A stretch of 64,000 nt of DNA from Cupriavidus numazuensis (GCF_905397435.1 NZ_CAJPVI010000015.1:1-64000); one strand, 5' to 3'. Positions 7,889 through 16,963 are shown, counted from the first letter of the stretch. Made by a program: numbers and translations. The notes: generated from the letters alone by a model not told the origin.

Positions 7889-8890
7889 GTGCGCACGACA
7901 GGAAGACTTCTGACCAGGCTGGGCCTGGTGGTCGCCATTGCAGGCGTTTCCTGGACGGCCGCCACGGCCGCTCCGGCCAGCGAAAGCGCCTTCCCTACCC
8001 GGCCAATCCGGCTGATCGTTCCCTACGCGGCCGGCGGCGGACCCGATATCCAGGCGCGCAAGCTGGCGGAAGTCGCCGCGCGCGAACTCGGGCAGCCGCT
8101 GGTGGTCGAGAACAAGGTCGGCGCGGGCGGCATTCTGGCGGCGGAGGTGGTCGCGCAACAGCCGGCCGACGGCTACACGCTGATCCTCGGTGCTTCCACG
8201 CACATCACGCAAAAGCTGCTTCAGCCATCCGTCAAGTTCGATCCGGTCACGAGCTTCACCCACATCATCCGGTCGGGGTTCAGCCCGCAGGTGATGCTCG
8301 TGAAGAACGACGCGCCCTATCGCACGGTGGCTGACGTCGTTCAAGCCGCGCGCAAGTCGCCCGGCTCGCTGAACTACGCGTCGGGCGGCATCGGCAGCGC
8401 GGCACATCTGGCGGGGGCGGCATTTGCCAATGCGGCAGGCGTCGACCTCGTCCATGTGCCGTACAAGGGTTCCGTCGAAATCGTGCCGTCATTGATCCGG
8501 GGCGACGCGACAGTCGGCTTTCCGGTCGCGTCGACCGCCATTCCGCAGTTGCAGAACCACGCGGTGCGGGCGCTGGCAGTAACGTCCGCGCAGCGGCTCG
8601 CAGGCTTGCCGCAGGTGCCGACGCTGAACGAGGCGCTTGGCCGGCAGGATCTCGTGCTGGACGCATGGATCGGCATCTGGGCGCCAGCGGGCGTGCCGAA
8701 GCCGGTCGTGGCGCGGCTGCATGCGGCATTCCTGAAGGCACTCAACGACCCCGGCGTGCGCGACTTCTACCAGAAGGCCGGCACGATCATCGACCCCACG
8801 CCAAGCCCGGAAGCGTTCGATCGCTTTATCGCCGACGAAACGGACAAGTACCGTTGCATCGTCAAACAAAGTCATATTGCGTTGCAGTGA
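7889..8890 (+). CDS. Bug/TctC-family periplasmic solute receptor
   Basis: A 333-aa tripartite-tricarboxylate-type receptor of the Bug family, which is greatly expanded in Burkholderiales. A signal peptide (to about residue 28, ending TAAPASESA) precedes the family signatures: FPTRPIRLIVPYAAGGGPD, LGQPLVVENKVGAGG, PADGYTL and the VHVPYKG loop. These proteins bind small carboxylates in the periplasm. No TctA/TctB membrane genes are near, so it must work with an unlinked transporter or as a sensor. The start is GTG 7889 with AAGGAG eight bases upstream. The CoA-transferase gene begins seven bases after its stop, pointing to one transcript and a carboxylate that is then converted to its CoA thioester. 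Confidence 0.93.
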   Translation: MRTTGRLLTRLGLVVAIAGVSWTAATAAPASESAFPTRPIRLIVPYAAGGGPDIQARKLAEVAARELGQPLVVENKVGAGGILAAEVVAQQPADGYTLILGASTHITQKLLQPSVKFDPVTSFTHIIRSGFSPQVMLVKNDAPYRTVADVVQAARKSPGSLNYASGGIGSAAHLAGAAFANAAGVDLVHVPYKGSVEIVPSLIRGDATVGFPVASTAIPQLQNHAVRALAVTSAQRLAGLPQVPTLNEALGRQDLVLDAWIGIWAPAGVPKPVVARLHAAFLKALNDPGVRDFYQKAGTIIDPTPSPEAFDRFIADETDKYRCIVKQSHIALQ

Positions 8891-8897
8891 GGCCGAC

Positions 8898-10007
8898 ATG
8901 AATTCGACAGAACTCTCCTTCGCCCCGCTGAGCGGGATCCGCGTGCTCGACTTCTCGCACGTCATCGCAGGGCCACTGGCCACGTTCTACCTTGCGCAAC
9001 TCGGCGCCACGGTACTGAAGATGGAGAACGCCAACGGTGGCGACGTCATGCGTCGCACCGAGAAAGGCCGGCAGGGCTTTGTCGCGCTGAATGCCGGCAA
9101 GCAAAGCCATGCGGTAGACCTTGGCAATGCGGCAGACCTGGCCCGGGCGCTGGAAATGGCGGCGACTTGCGACGTGGTCGTGGACAACCTGCGCCCCGGC
9201 GTGCTGGAGCGATTCGGCCTTGGCTTCGAGGCGATCCGCGCGGTCAACCCGAAAGTCGTGTACTGCACGATCTCGGGCTATGGCCAGAACAGCGGCGACG
9301 TCACCGGCCGGCCGGCGTACGACCACGTGATCCAGGCCGCCACAGGCATGGCCTTCATGGCCGGCACCGAAGACGACCCGCCGATCAAGACCGGCTTTCC
9401 GGTCGTCGATGCCGCAACGGGCATGCAGGCCGCGCTGGCGATCCTGTCGGGGCTGCGCGAGCGGGACCGGCTGGGCTGCGCCGTGCAGCTCGATGTATCC
9501 ATGACAGGTGCCGCGCTGCAACTGATGTACTCGTTCGCGTGCGAGGCGTTGACCAGCGGCACGACACCGCCGCGGGTCGGCAACCAGGGCTATTCCGGCA
9601 GCCCGACTGCCGACTTCTTTGCCACCGAGGACGGCTGGATCGCGCTCGGCGCCAATACGCCGCGCCAGTTGATGCGGCTATTGGAAGTGCTCGACCTGTC
9701 GCACCTCGCATCCGATCCCGCTTACTTTGCCGAGCCGCTGGATCCGGACACGCCGGTATCGTTCGTACGCTCCGTCGATCCCGCTCGGCTCAAGGCCGTG
9801 ATCGCCGAACGCGTCAGGACGCTTGGGGCGGCAGACCTCGAACACCGTCTCGGCCCGCGCGGCGTGCCAGCCGCCAAGGTGCGCAAGCTTGGCGAATTCG
9901 CCACGGAAGCGCAGCGGCATGGACGCGTATCGACCGTCATGCTGCAGGACGAAGACGCTTCGGTGATCTCTCCGGGGCTTGGCTTCGGGGTGCGGACGCA
10001 TCGCTGA
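8898..10007 (+). CDS. Class III CoA-transferase (CaiB/BaiF family), possible C-terminal frameshift
   Basis: A 369-aa family III CoA-transferase, which moves CoA between a donor acyl-CoA and a carboxylate. The family opening LSGIRVLDFSHVIAGPLA is intact, as are LGATVLKMEN, the VDNLRPGVLERFG and YCTISGYGQNSG segments, and the PVVDAATGMQAALAIL region that carries the catalytic aspartate in the family. The start at 8898 (MNSTELSF) follows the Bug stop by seven bases. Oddity: the frame ends abruptly after PGLGFGVRTHR, while the frame one base over continues with GADASLKSPFATPAR, which looks more like the usual tail. A one-base change in the GGGG run near 9987 may have shortened the last 20 or so residues. 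Confidence 0.9.
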   Translation: MNSTELSFAPLSGIRVLDFSHVIAGPLATFYLAQLGATVLKMENANGGDVMRRTEKGRQGFVALNAGKQSHAVDLGNAADLARALEMAATCDVVVDNLRPGVLERFGLGFEAIRAVNPKVVYCTISGYGQNSGDVTGRPAYDHVIQAATGMAFMAGTEDDPPIKTGFPVVDAATGMQAALAILSGLRERDRLGCAVQLDVSMTGAALQLMYSFACEALTSGTTPPRVGNQGYSGSPTADFFATEDGWIALGANTPRQLMRLLEVLDLSHLASDPAYFAEPLDPDTPVSFVRSVDPARLKAVIAERVRTLGAADLEHRLGPRGVPAAKVRKLGEFATEAQRHGRVSTVMLQDEDASVISPGLGFGVRTHR

Positions 10008-10038
10008 AATCTCCTTTCGCAACGCCGGCGCGGGCCCG

Positions 10039-10059
10039 GGCGGTCTTCCGGCGACCGCC
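10039..10059. terminator. Hairpin between convergent genes
   Basis: GGCGGTC (10039-10045) pairs with GACCGCC (10053-10059) across a 7-nt loop, between the stop of the CoA-transferase and the stop of the convergent serine hydrolase. There is no T tract, so it is a weak candidate bidirectional terminator. Confidence 0.35.
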
Positions 10060-11418
10060 TTAGCGCGGTATGGCCGCGTAGATCGCCTGGATTGCCGCAA
10101 TGAGGGCCGCCGACGATTCCAGCGTCCGGCCGGGCGATGCCGGTGTGCTTCCTGTTGCCGCCGTCGTGGCGCGCGGCGCGGCATCAGGGCTCGAGGAAAA
10201 CTTCACCACGCTCAATCCCTTTGCCGGATTGATGTAGATTTTCTGCCCGAATCGCCCGCCGGCCTCGACGGACCCGTCGCCGTCGTTGACCTGGTACCAG
10301 TAGTCGCCATAGGCGTAGCCGGGCTTGCCCGCCGCGAGCCGGCCCCTGGAGAAGCCCGCCTGGTTCGCGGCCGGCCGCAAGGCAAGGCGGACCGCCTGAG
10401 TGGAAATCCCCGCGCTCGCATCACCGGCGGCTGCGCGCCGGACCGCGTCCGCAAAACGGGCCGCGTCGCGCAGGGTCGTGCTCAGACCGCCGCTGGCCAT
10501 CTCTGTACCGAGCGAGTCCACCTGGATGTAGGCATCGTCCTCCGCCAGCCTTGACCAGATCCGTTCCTGCGCCAGGCTGGCCCACGACTTGCCGGAGATT
10601 CGGCGTATCGCCCACGCGACCGCTTCCGCCGATCCGTTCTGGTAGAACCAGTAGTCCGGCGCGGCAGCGTCCTTGCCGGCACCGACAGTCTTGAGAAAGT
10701 CGTAGATGTTGTCCGGCATGCCCGCGCGGCGCGGAATGATGCCGACCGCACCGAACAGCCCCAGATCGGGTGGAATGTCCGGCGCATAGGCGACAGGCAC
10801 TTCCATGTCGAGATTCTTCTGTACGGTAGCCTCACCGAACGGATTGCCCGCCAGCTCGGGCACATAGGTGGCCAGCCTCGCCTGCGGATCCATTCTGCCT
10901 TCGGCGATCAGCGTGGCCGCCAGCAGGCCTGTCACCGACTTGGTCATGGAGGCCCAGATGTGTGGCTGCGTGGGGCCGAAGCCTGCCAGATAACGTTCGA
11001 AAACGATCTGCCCGTTGTGCAGCACGATAAAGCCGTCGGTGTGTGTGTCGCGGAGATACTCCGACAATCCGACCGACCGCCCATCAACTTCAAACTGCAG
11101 GTCGTCGAGATGCCGCGCGGACCGCTCCGTCAGCGCAAGCGGGACCGAAGCGCGCCGGATACCGGTCGTCGGCGAGGTCTCGCGGGCATGGCGGAAGGAC
11201 CAGCGCAAGTTCGCAGGCGCGAAGGCATTGGCCTTGTTCACACGCAGCTCCGCAGGCGGTGGAAAGCCTTCCATGACGCCGGCCGCCGTCGGTTCCTTAC
11301 CCGGACCCGGCTGCGGCGGCTGTGCCATCACCGCCCCGGCGGCCGCAACGAGCAGCGCCATCGTTACCTTTGCCCGGTACTTGCGCAGGCAATGCGTGCG
11401 GCGGCGTATGGTATCCAT
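10060..11418 (-). CDS. Exported serine hydrolase, class C beta-lactamase-like (DUF-type esterase)
   Basis: A 452-aa member of the beta-lactamase/penicillin-binding-protein-like hydrolase family. An N-terminal hydrophobic segment (VTMALLVAAAGAVMAQ) suggests export to the periplasm. The nucleophile motif S-x-x-K is in ASMTKSVTG, the Y-x-N motif in FYQNGSAE, and a Gly-rich third motif near GGRFGQKIY. Members act as esterases, amide hydrolases or carboxypeptidases and only rarely as real beta-lactamases, so a resistance role should not be assumed. The start at 11418 is fixed by AGGAGA upstream of MDTIRRR. It converges on the CoA-transferase, with their stops about 50 bp apart. Confidence 0.88.
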   Translation of the reverse strand: MDTIRRRTHCLRKYRAKVTMALLVAAAGAVMAQPPQPGPGKEPTAAGVMEGFPPPAELRVNKANAFAPANLRWSFRHARETSPTTGIRRASVPLALTERSARHLDDLQFEVDGRSVGLSEYLRDTHTDGFIVLHNGQIVFERYLAGFGPTQPHIWASMTKSVTGLLAATLIAEGRMDPQARLATYVPELAGNPFGEATVQKNLDMEVPVAYAPDIPPDLGLFGAVGIIPRRAGMPDNIYDFLKTVGAGKDAAAPDYWFYQNGSAEAVAWAIRRISGKSWASLAQERIWSRLAEDDAYIQVDSLGTEMASGGLSTTLRDAARFADAVRRAAAGDASAGISTQAVRLALRPAANQAGFSRGRLAAGKPGYAYGDYWYQVNDGDGSVEAGGRFGQKIYINPAKGLSVVKFSSSPDAAPRATTAATGSTPASPGRTLESSAALIAAIQAIYAAIPR

Positions 11419-11552
11419 TCTGTCTCCTGTGCAAATTGTGCTCAGGAGTATGAAAGGCAGGAATCGCCCCTCACAAGACACTCAGGGGCATTACGTCATA
11501 ACCGATGGGAATGTCCGGGCCCAGGTTCGCAGGAGACGAACTTCGCCACCGG

Positions 11553-12368
11553 TCACCGGACCGGTTCAAGCCGCCTGTACTGGTGAAAATGCCGGATCGC
11601 GCGCTGATGGTCGCCCATGGCTTCGTGCAGCCGTGCGGCGTTGTAGTGCGCGTCGGCCAGATCGGGCGCCAGCGCGATACATGCATGGTATTCGGCAAGG
11701 GCCGCTTCAGCGTACCCGCTGTCTTCCAGCGCAACGGCAAGATTGAATCGAATCAAGGGCCCGTCGAGCCCTTGATCCAGTGCGGCGCGATACAAATCGA
11801 CGGCATCCGCGTAGCGCCCCCGGTCACACAACAGGCAGCCGAGGTTCACGTAGGCGTCCAGCAGGCCGGGATCGGCGGCAATGGCCTTGCGGTAGGCTAT
11901 CTCGGCCTCCTCGGGATCCTCTCGTTCGAACTCCTGCGCAATCTCGAACAACTCATAGCCGCTCAGGCAGACGGCGGTGGCCGGTAAGGGACTCAGGGGA
12001 AGCACGGGCGCGGAGTGGTCAGGCGCTTCGAAGTCCATGATCCGCTGTCCGGTCTCTGCTTGCCATTGACCGTGCGCGTCCTTCACGGCCACGGATCCGC
12101 CCAGCGCCGTGATACGGATGCCGGTCAAAGGCCTGCCCGTGCCAAGCGCATCCAGCTTCTTGAGCGATCGAACGACACGCCGCGGCGGGACATTGGCGGC
12201 ACGCAGCGATTGCGCCGTGCGGAACAGCAGCAGGTCCTGGAAGGAGAAGCGATACTGGCTCCCCGGTCCACGGGCCGGCGTCACGATGCCCGCTGCCACC
12301 ATCGCATGGACCATGGAACGCGAAATGCCAGCCAGCGTCTGCACGTCGCGCAAGCTGAACGCCTGCAT
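11553..12368 (-). CDS. MerR-like HTH plus tetratricopeptide-repeat protein, linked to ku
   Basis: A 271-aa protein with two parts. Residues 1-75 form a MerR-type winged helix (FSLRDVQTLAGISRSMVHAM, then YRFSFQDLLLFRTAQSLRAA). Residues about 145-265 hold three or four TPR units (AEIAYRKAIAADPGLLDAYV, DAVDLYRAALDQGL, AALAEYHACIALAPDLADAH). It starts two bases after the ku stop codon, so translation is probably coupled. The combination suggests a DNA-binding scaffold: it may regulate the repair operon or help assemble Ku/LigD on DNA. I know of no proven function, and the role is inferred only from linkage. Confidence 0.8.
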   Translation of the reverse strand: MQAFSLRDVQTLAGISRSMVHAMVAAGIVTPARGPGSQYRFSFQDLLLFRTAQSLRAANVPPRRVVRSLKKLDALGTGRPLTGIRITALGGSVAVKDAHGQWQAETGQRIMDFEAPDHSAPVLPLSPLPATAVCLSGYELFEIAQEFEREDPEEAEIAYRKAIAADPGLLDAYVNLGCLLCDRGRYADAVDLYRAALDQGLDGPLIRFNLAVALEDSGYAEAALAEYHACIALAPDLADAHYNAARLHEAMGDHQRAIRHFHQYRRLEPVR

Positions 12369-12370
12369 GC

Positions 12371-13276
12371 TCAGGCCTTCTTCGCGCGCTTCGGAATGGC
12401 TGCCACCGTGGCAGTGGTTCGCTTGGCGCTCTTGCGCGGCGCGGGTGGCTCCGCGGCAGGCGTCTTGGCCGTGGCTGTCTTGCTCGCAGCCGCAGACCGC
12501 TTGCCAGTGGACAAGCTCTTCTTCAGCGCCTCCACAAGATCGATTACCTGTCCGGACGGTGAAATCTCCACCGGCTCCTGAGAGATGATCTCCTTGCCGG
12601 CGATCTTCGCATCGATCGCCGCCAGGACGCGCTCCTTCTCTTCGTCGCGATACTCGCTGGCATCGTAGTGGTCCGCCGACGCCTGCTCGATCAGTTGAAT
12701 GGCGAGCTTCATTTCGGCTTCGGACACGGCGACGTCCTCGACATGCAATTCGTCAATGGACCGGACTTCGTCCGCGAAAAGCAACTGCTGGAACACCAGC
12801 CCACCCTCGATGGGCCGGATCTGAACCATATGCGACTTGCCCTTGGATGCCCATTTCGCAATCGCGCACTGGCCCGTCTTTGCCATGGCGGCGCGCAGCA
12901 GGCTGTAGGGCTTGCCGCCGCGCTTGTCCGGGGCAATGAAGTAGGTCTTGTCGTAGTAGATCGGGTCGACACCCTTTTCCGGCACGAACGAGACGATCTC
13001 GACGATATGGCTCGCGCCCTCTTCGAGCGCCTTGAGTTCGTCGGGACTGAAGATCACGAACTGGTCTTTCTCGAATTCGTAGCCCTTCACCATCTCTTCG
13101 CGCGGTACCACTTCCCGCGTTTGCTCCGAGACGTATTGCTGCTTCAGCCGCGAACCGTCCTTGCTGAGCAGGTTGAAGCGCACGGTGCTCCCGGAATCCG
13201 TCGCGGTGTAAAGCTTCACCGGAATGGAGACGAGGCCGAAGGTTAGGGAAAGCGAGGCAAGTGATCGCGCAGCCAT
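12371..13276 (-). CDS. ku: Bacterial Ku, NHEJ DNA-end-binding protein
   Basis: Ku homodimers encircle broken DNA ends and recruit LigD for non-homologous end joining. The 301-aa sequence opens with the family signature ARSLASLSLTFGLVSIPVKLY and continues with FNLLSKDGSRLKQQYV, EMVKGYEFEKDQFVIFSPDE and the central IYYDKTYFIAPDKRG. The beta-barrel core ends near residue 260. A lysine/alanine/proline-rich basic tail follows (AASKTATAKTPAAEPPAPRK to AKKA), the lysine-rich extension often found in bacterial Ku. There are two adjacent ATG codons; 13276 is taken, with GGAG upstream, but 13279 is equally possible. It lies 28 bp downstream of ligD in the same direction. Confidence 0.96.
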   Translation of the reverse strand: MAARSLASLSLTFGLVSIPVKLYTATDSGSTVRFNLLSKDGSRLKQQYVSEQTREVVPREEMVKGYEFEKDQFVIFSPDELKALEEGASHIVEIVSFVPEKGVDPIYYDKTYFIAPDKRGGKPYSLLRAAMAKTGQCAIAKWASKGKSHMVQIRPIEGGLVFQQLLFADEVRSIDELHVEDVAVSEAEMKLAIQLIEQASADHYDASEYRDEEKERVLAAIDAKIAGKEIISQEPVEISPSGQVIDLVEALKKSLSTGKRSAAASKTATAKTPAAEPPAPRKSAKRTTATVAAIPKRAKKA

Positions 13277-13304
13277 CATGCAATCTCCACGTCACGAAGG
13301 ACAA

Positions 13305-15809
13305 TCAAGACACCGTCAGCCCAAGTGCCTCCATGGCATCCTGAAGGCTCTGCGCCGTCGACCAGAAGTCACTCCACGGATCATTCGTGCGGAAGCTCAG
13401 GTATTCCCGGGTGTTCCGCACCGTCCACTGGTCGGCGCTTTTCAGCTGCGGCAGTTCATCCCATGATAGTGGCATCGACACGCCCATGCCGGGGCGCGCA
13501 CGCGCCGAGAAGGCAGCGGCGGTAGTCTGCGCGGTGCCGTTGCGCAAGTAGTCGACAAACACCCTGCCCTTGCGATGGCCCGCGCCGGCCCTGGCCACGA
13601 AACGCTGAGGGAGGGCTTTGGCCAGGTGCAGCACGGCGGCACGCGAGAAGGACTTTACGGTGTCATAGTTGTGCTCCGGCACCAGCGGCACGACGACGTG
13701 CAGCCCTTTTCCGCCGCTGGTCTTGAGCCACGCTGCGAGCCCCAGCTCGCCAAGCAGTGTCTGCACCAGTATTGCTGCCTCCTGCACGTGTTGCCACGGC
13801 ACGCCTTCCCCGGGATCCAGATCGAAGATGACGCGATCCGGGTGGGCAAGATCGGCGGCCGTGGAATTCCATGTGTGGAGTTCGACCACATTCAGCTGCG
13901 CGGCACCGACGAGCGCTTCGGCCGAGTCGATCGTCAGCAGGCGGTTATGTCCCGGCCACAGGGACGCCGGCTGCTCGGTCAGCCCCGGCAGCTTCGTGGT
14001 TTCAGCGTGCTTCTGAAAGAAGACTTCGCCGCCGATGCCATCGGGCGCGCGCAGAAGCGCCACGGGACGCGCGGCGAGATGCGGCAGCATCCAGTCCGCC
14101 ACGCTTTCGTAGTACCGCACCAGGTCCAGCTTGGTCATGCCAGTGGTGACGTCAATCACTCTCTCGGGGGTCACTTTCACGGCAGCGCGCGTGGCACCGG
14201 GATCGACCCGCACCGCTTCCCTGCGGACATCGCTCGCCGGAGTCTCGCTGCGCAGGGCTTTGAACGATGATTGACGTATCTGGCCCGACGGCGTCCATTC
14301 GGCAAACTCGACCTCCGCCACCAGTAACGGCTTGACCCAATGCGGCGCACTGGTACTGGTCGAGCCCCATCTGCTGCGGCCCTTCGAGGCGGGGGCAAAC
14401 GGCGCTGCATCGGTCTTCAGCTTTGCGAGCCGCGTCCGCAACGCGGCGGCGGTCTTGCTGTCCCATCCCGTGCCGACGTTGCCGGCATCGCGCAGTTGCC
14501 CGTCCTCATAGACGCCCAGCATCAGGCGGCCAATCTCGCCGGGCGCACCTTCCCGGTCCCCATAGCCGCAGATCACGAACTCCTGGCGCAGCCGGCATTT
14601 GGCCTTGAGCCAGTCGGCATTGCGGGACGAGCTGTAGGCGGAGTCAGCCCGTTTCAGCATCACGCCCTCCAGCCCTAACTGGGACGCGGCCTGGAAGACC
14701 TGATCCGCCGGCGCCTCGAAACTCTCGCTGAAGCGAACGCGCTCGGAGCGGGCGTCGACAAGTCGTGCCAGATGCGCCCGACGCTCTCGCAATGGCACGC
14801 GGCGCAGGTCGCGCCCTTCCCAGTACGGAATATCGAAAAGGAAGTAGACAATCGATTCGGTGCGATGGCTGTCGATGGCGTTCTGCAGCGCATTAAAGTC
14901 GGGCAGGCCGTCGCGCAGCACCACGATCTCACCGTCGAGCCATCCCTCGGAGATATCCAGCGTCTCGACTTCCTTTGCGAGACCGCCGAGCTTGCGCGTC
15001 CAGTCGTGACCGTTGCGCGTCATCAGGTGCACCTTGGCGTCGACGATCCGGGCCAGGAGCCGATAGCCGTCGAACTTGGTCTCGATGATCCAACCTCCGC
15101 CGCTGGGCAGTTTTGCCGTCGGTGTAGCCAGTTGCGGGGCCAGGCGTGGCGGCGCCGGTGCCGGTACTGCGGCCGACAGATCGGGGGCAGCAGATGTCGA
15201 TGTGGTCGATGTGGTCGATGCGCTGCCATGCTCGCGTTTCTCGACCCGACCAAGCGGATGCGCGAGCACGCTGTCCGGCAACGCGGTGATGACATCGAAC
15301 TCCGCATGCGGCCGCGCCCATCGGTCCCGCTTCTTGAACAGCATCCACTGGTCATCGGCATCGCCGGGCTTCGAGATTCGCACCAGTTCCCAGCGGCCGG
15401 CGAGCTTCTGGCCGTGCAAGGCGAATTCGAGCTTGCCTTTCGCCATGCCGGCCTGGGCGTCGCCCACCGGCTCCCACGTGCCGTTGTCCCACACAATGAC
15501 GGACCCTGCTCCGTACTGCTTCGGCGGGATGGTGCCTTCGAACGCCGCGTAATCGACGGGATGGTCTTCGACGTGGATGGCGATGCGCTTCTCGGCCGGA
15601 TCGAAGCTGGGTCCCTTGGGAACGGCCCAGCTCAGCAACACGCCATCGAGCTCGAGCCGGAAGTCGTAATGCAGGCGCCGCGCCCAGTGTTTCTGTACGA
15701 CAAAGCGCAGTGGGCCCGGGGCGCGGCGGGTACGTGTACGCGGGCCCGGTTCAGCCGTGACCTGGAAATCACGTTTTTCGCGGTATCGGTCAAGGGAAGT
15801 TCGTGCCAT
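13305..15809 (-). CDS. ligD: ATP-dependent DNA ligase D (PE-ligase-polymerase)
   Basis: Multifunctional NHEJ ligase of 834 aa. The N-terminal 3'-phosphoesterase domain (about residues 30-190) has HWARRLHYDFRLELDG and PKQYGAGSVIVWDNGTWEP. A Ser/Thr/Ala/Pro linker (about 195-235, STTSTTSTSAAPDLS) follows, partly encoded by tandem 9-bp units at 15201-15218. The ligase domain (about 235-530) has the adenylation motif ETKFDGYR with the AMP-accepting lysine. The C-terminal primase-polymerase domain (about 550-834) has VIFDLDPGEGVPW, the DxD-type metal site, and KTSGGKGLHVVVPL. This PE-Lig-Pol order is the Pseudomonas arrangement, unlike the Pol-first mycobacterial form. It is first in a ligD-ku-TPR operon. 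Confidence 0.96.
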   Translation of the reverse strand: MARTSLDRYREKRDFQVTAEPGPRTRTRRAPGPLRFVVQKHWARRLHYDFRLELDGVLLSWAVPKGPSFDPAEKRIAIHVEDHPVDYAAFEGTIPPKQYGAGSVIVWDNGTWEPVGDAQAGMAKGKLEFALHGQKLAGRWELVRISKPGDADDQWMLFKKRDRWARPHAEFDVITALPDSVLAHPLGRVEKREHGSASTTSTTSTSAAPDLSAAVPAPAPPRLAPQLATPTAKLPSGGGWIIETKFDGYRLLARIVDAKVHLMTRNGHDWTRKLGGLAKEVETLDISEGWLDGEIVVLRDGLPDFNALQNAIDSHRTESIVYFLFDIPYWEGRDLRRVPLRERRAHLARLVDARSERVRFSESFEAPADQVFQAASQLGLEGVMLKRADSAYSSSRNADWLKAKCRLRQEFVICGYGDREGAPGEIGRLMLGVYEDGQLRDAGNVGTGWDSKTAAALRTRLAKLKTDAAPFAPASKGRSRWGSTSTSAPHWVKPLLVAEVEFAEWTPSGQIRQSSFKALRSETPASDVRREAVRVDPGATRAAVKVTPERVIDVTTGMTKLDLVRYYESVADWMLPHLAARPVALLRAPDGIGGEVFFQKHAETTKLPGLTEQPASLWPGHNRLLTIDSAEALVGAAQLNVVELHTWNSTAADLAHPDRVIFDLDPGEGVPWQHVQEAAILVQTLLGELGLAAWLKTSGGKGLHVVVPLVPEHNYDTVKSFSRAAVLHLAKALPQRFVARAGAGHRKGRVFVDYLRNGTAQTTAAAFSARARPGMGVSMPLSWDELPQLKSADQWTVRNTREYLSFRTNDPWSDFWSTAQSLQDAMEALGLTVS

Positions 15810-15959
15810 GAAAACAGCATAGGCGCACGCTCACTGGTCCCGTAGCTGAAGGATTGGGCCGCCGCGCAACAGGTGGACCAAGTTCCACGTCCCTGAACTT
15901 ATCGCTTGCGGCCGTCTCTCAGCGGAATCGGCTATGGATACGTGCCGGGGGTACGCACA

Positions 15960-16727
15960 ATGCGATTGCAGGGAAAGACCGCTCTGGTGACAGGCGCCTC
16001 TGGCGGCATCGGGCAAGGCATCGTCGAGCGCCTGGCGACTGAGGGGGCCGACATTATCGTTGCCGTCCATACGGCCAACGACGCGGCGCAGGAAACGGCG
16101 GAGGCGGTGCGCGCCCGCAGCCGGCAGGCGTGGGTCATTGTGGGCGACCTGGCCAGTGCGACTCAGGCCGCCGACGTTGTGAACCGCGCGGTGGCGGCGG
16201 CCGGCCGCCTGCACATCGTCGTCAACAACGCCGGTATCGAAGTCCGTGCGCCGTTCTGGGATGCCACCGAGACGGATTACGACCGCGTGCTCGACACCAA
16301 CCTGAAGGGCCCGTTCTTCCTGACCCAGGCCTTCGTTCGCCACCTGCGCGCCGAGGGCCGTGGCGGCAAGGTCATCAACATCAGTTCGGTCCACGAAGAC
16401 CTGCCGTTCCCGCACTTCACCAGCTATTGCGTCAGCAAGGGCGGGCTGCGCATGCTGATGCGCAACCTGGCGATCGAACTGGCGCCGCTTGGGATCACTG
16501 TCAACAATATTGCGCCGGGCGCCATTCAGACACCGATTAACCGCAAGCTGACGCATGACCAGGCCAGACTGGACGCGCTGATGGCGCAGATCCCGCTCGG
16601 CCGCCTGGGCCAGCCTGCCGACGTAGCCGGACTGGCGGCCTTTCTCGCCAGCGACGATGCAGATTACGTGACCGGCACGACCTTGTATGTCGACGGCGGC
16701 CTGCTCTGGAACTATGCGGAACAGTAA
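15960..16727 (+). CDS. SDR-family NAD(P)-dependent oxidoreductase
   Basis: A 255-aa classical short-chain dehydrogenase/reductase. The cofactor site TGASGGIG lies at about residues 12-19, NNAG at about 90, the catalytic serine follows VINISSV, and the Y-x-x-x-K pair is in SYCVSKGG. The closing VTGTTLYVDGGLLWNYAEQ resembles glucose-1-dehydrogenase-like members. The substrate is unknown. The start at 15960 (MRLQGKTALVTG) is set by the family pattern; an upstream in-frame start would add 18 unrelated residues. It is divergent from ligD with 150 bp between and has no co-directional partner closer than 236 bp. Confidence 0.92.
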   Translation: MRLQGKTALVTGASGGIGQGIVERLATEGADIIVAVHTANDAAQETAEAVRARSRQAWVIVGDLASATQAADVVNRAVAAAGRLHIVVNNAGIEVRAPFWDATETDYDRVLDTNLKGPFFLTQAFVRHLRAEGRGGKVINISSVHEDLPFPHFTSYCVSKGGLRMLMRNLAIELAPLGITVNNIAPGAIQTPINRKLTHDQARLDALMAQIPLGRLGQPADVAGLAAFLASDDADYVTGTTLYVDGGLLWNYAEQ

Positions 16728-16963
16728 ACGCGATGGATGAGGTGCGCTTTCGAGCAGGTGCCGCATAAGATCCATGGCGCAGCTCGCTCCTGTTTTGCAG
16801 CGCACTTTGTAGAATGGTTCTGTGTAGGAACGCAGCCATCAAGTCTTTTTGGCTTCCCTGGCATTGCCTGAAGCCTGATGTCCTGATTGGCTCGAAGAGC
16901 ATGCTGCCATCGGCCAGGGCCGGCAGGCCATTCTGCGTCGGGGCAGCGGCGAGGCAGGTGACC

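Noticed and set aside
10060-11418. Beta-lactamase-like hydrolase as an antibiotic-resistance gene
   Set aside because: The motifs fit the wider serine-hydrolase/esterase family, and no resistance context is present.
12371-15809. NHEJ genes as part of a phage or mobile island
   Set aside because: No integrase, attachment site or compositional break was seen around ligD-ku; the genes look chromosomal and intact.
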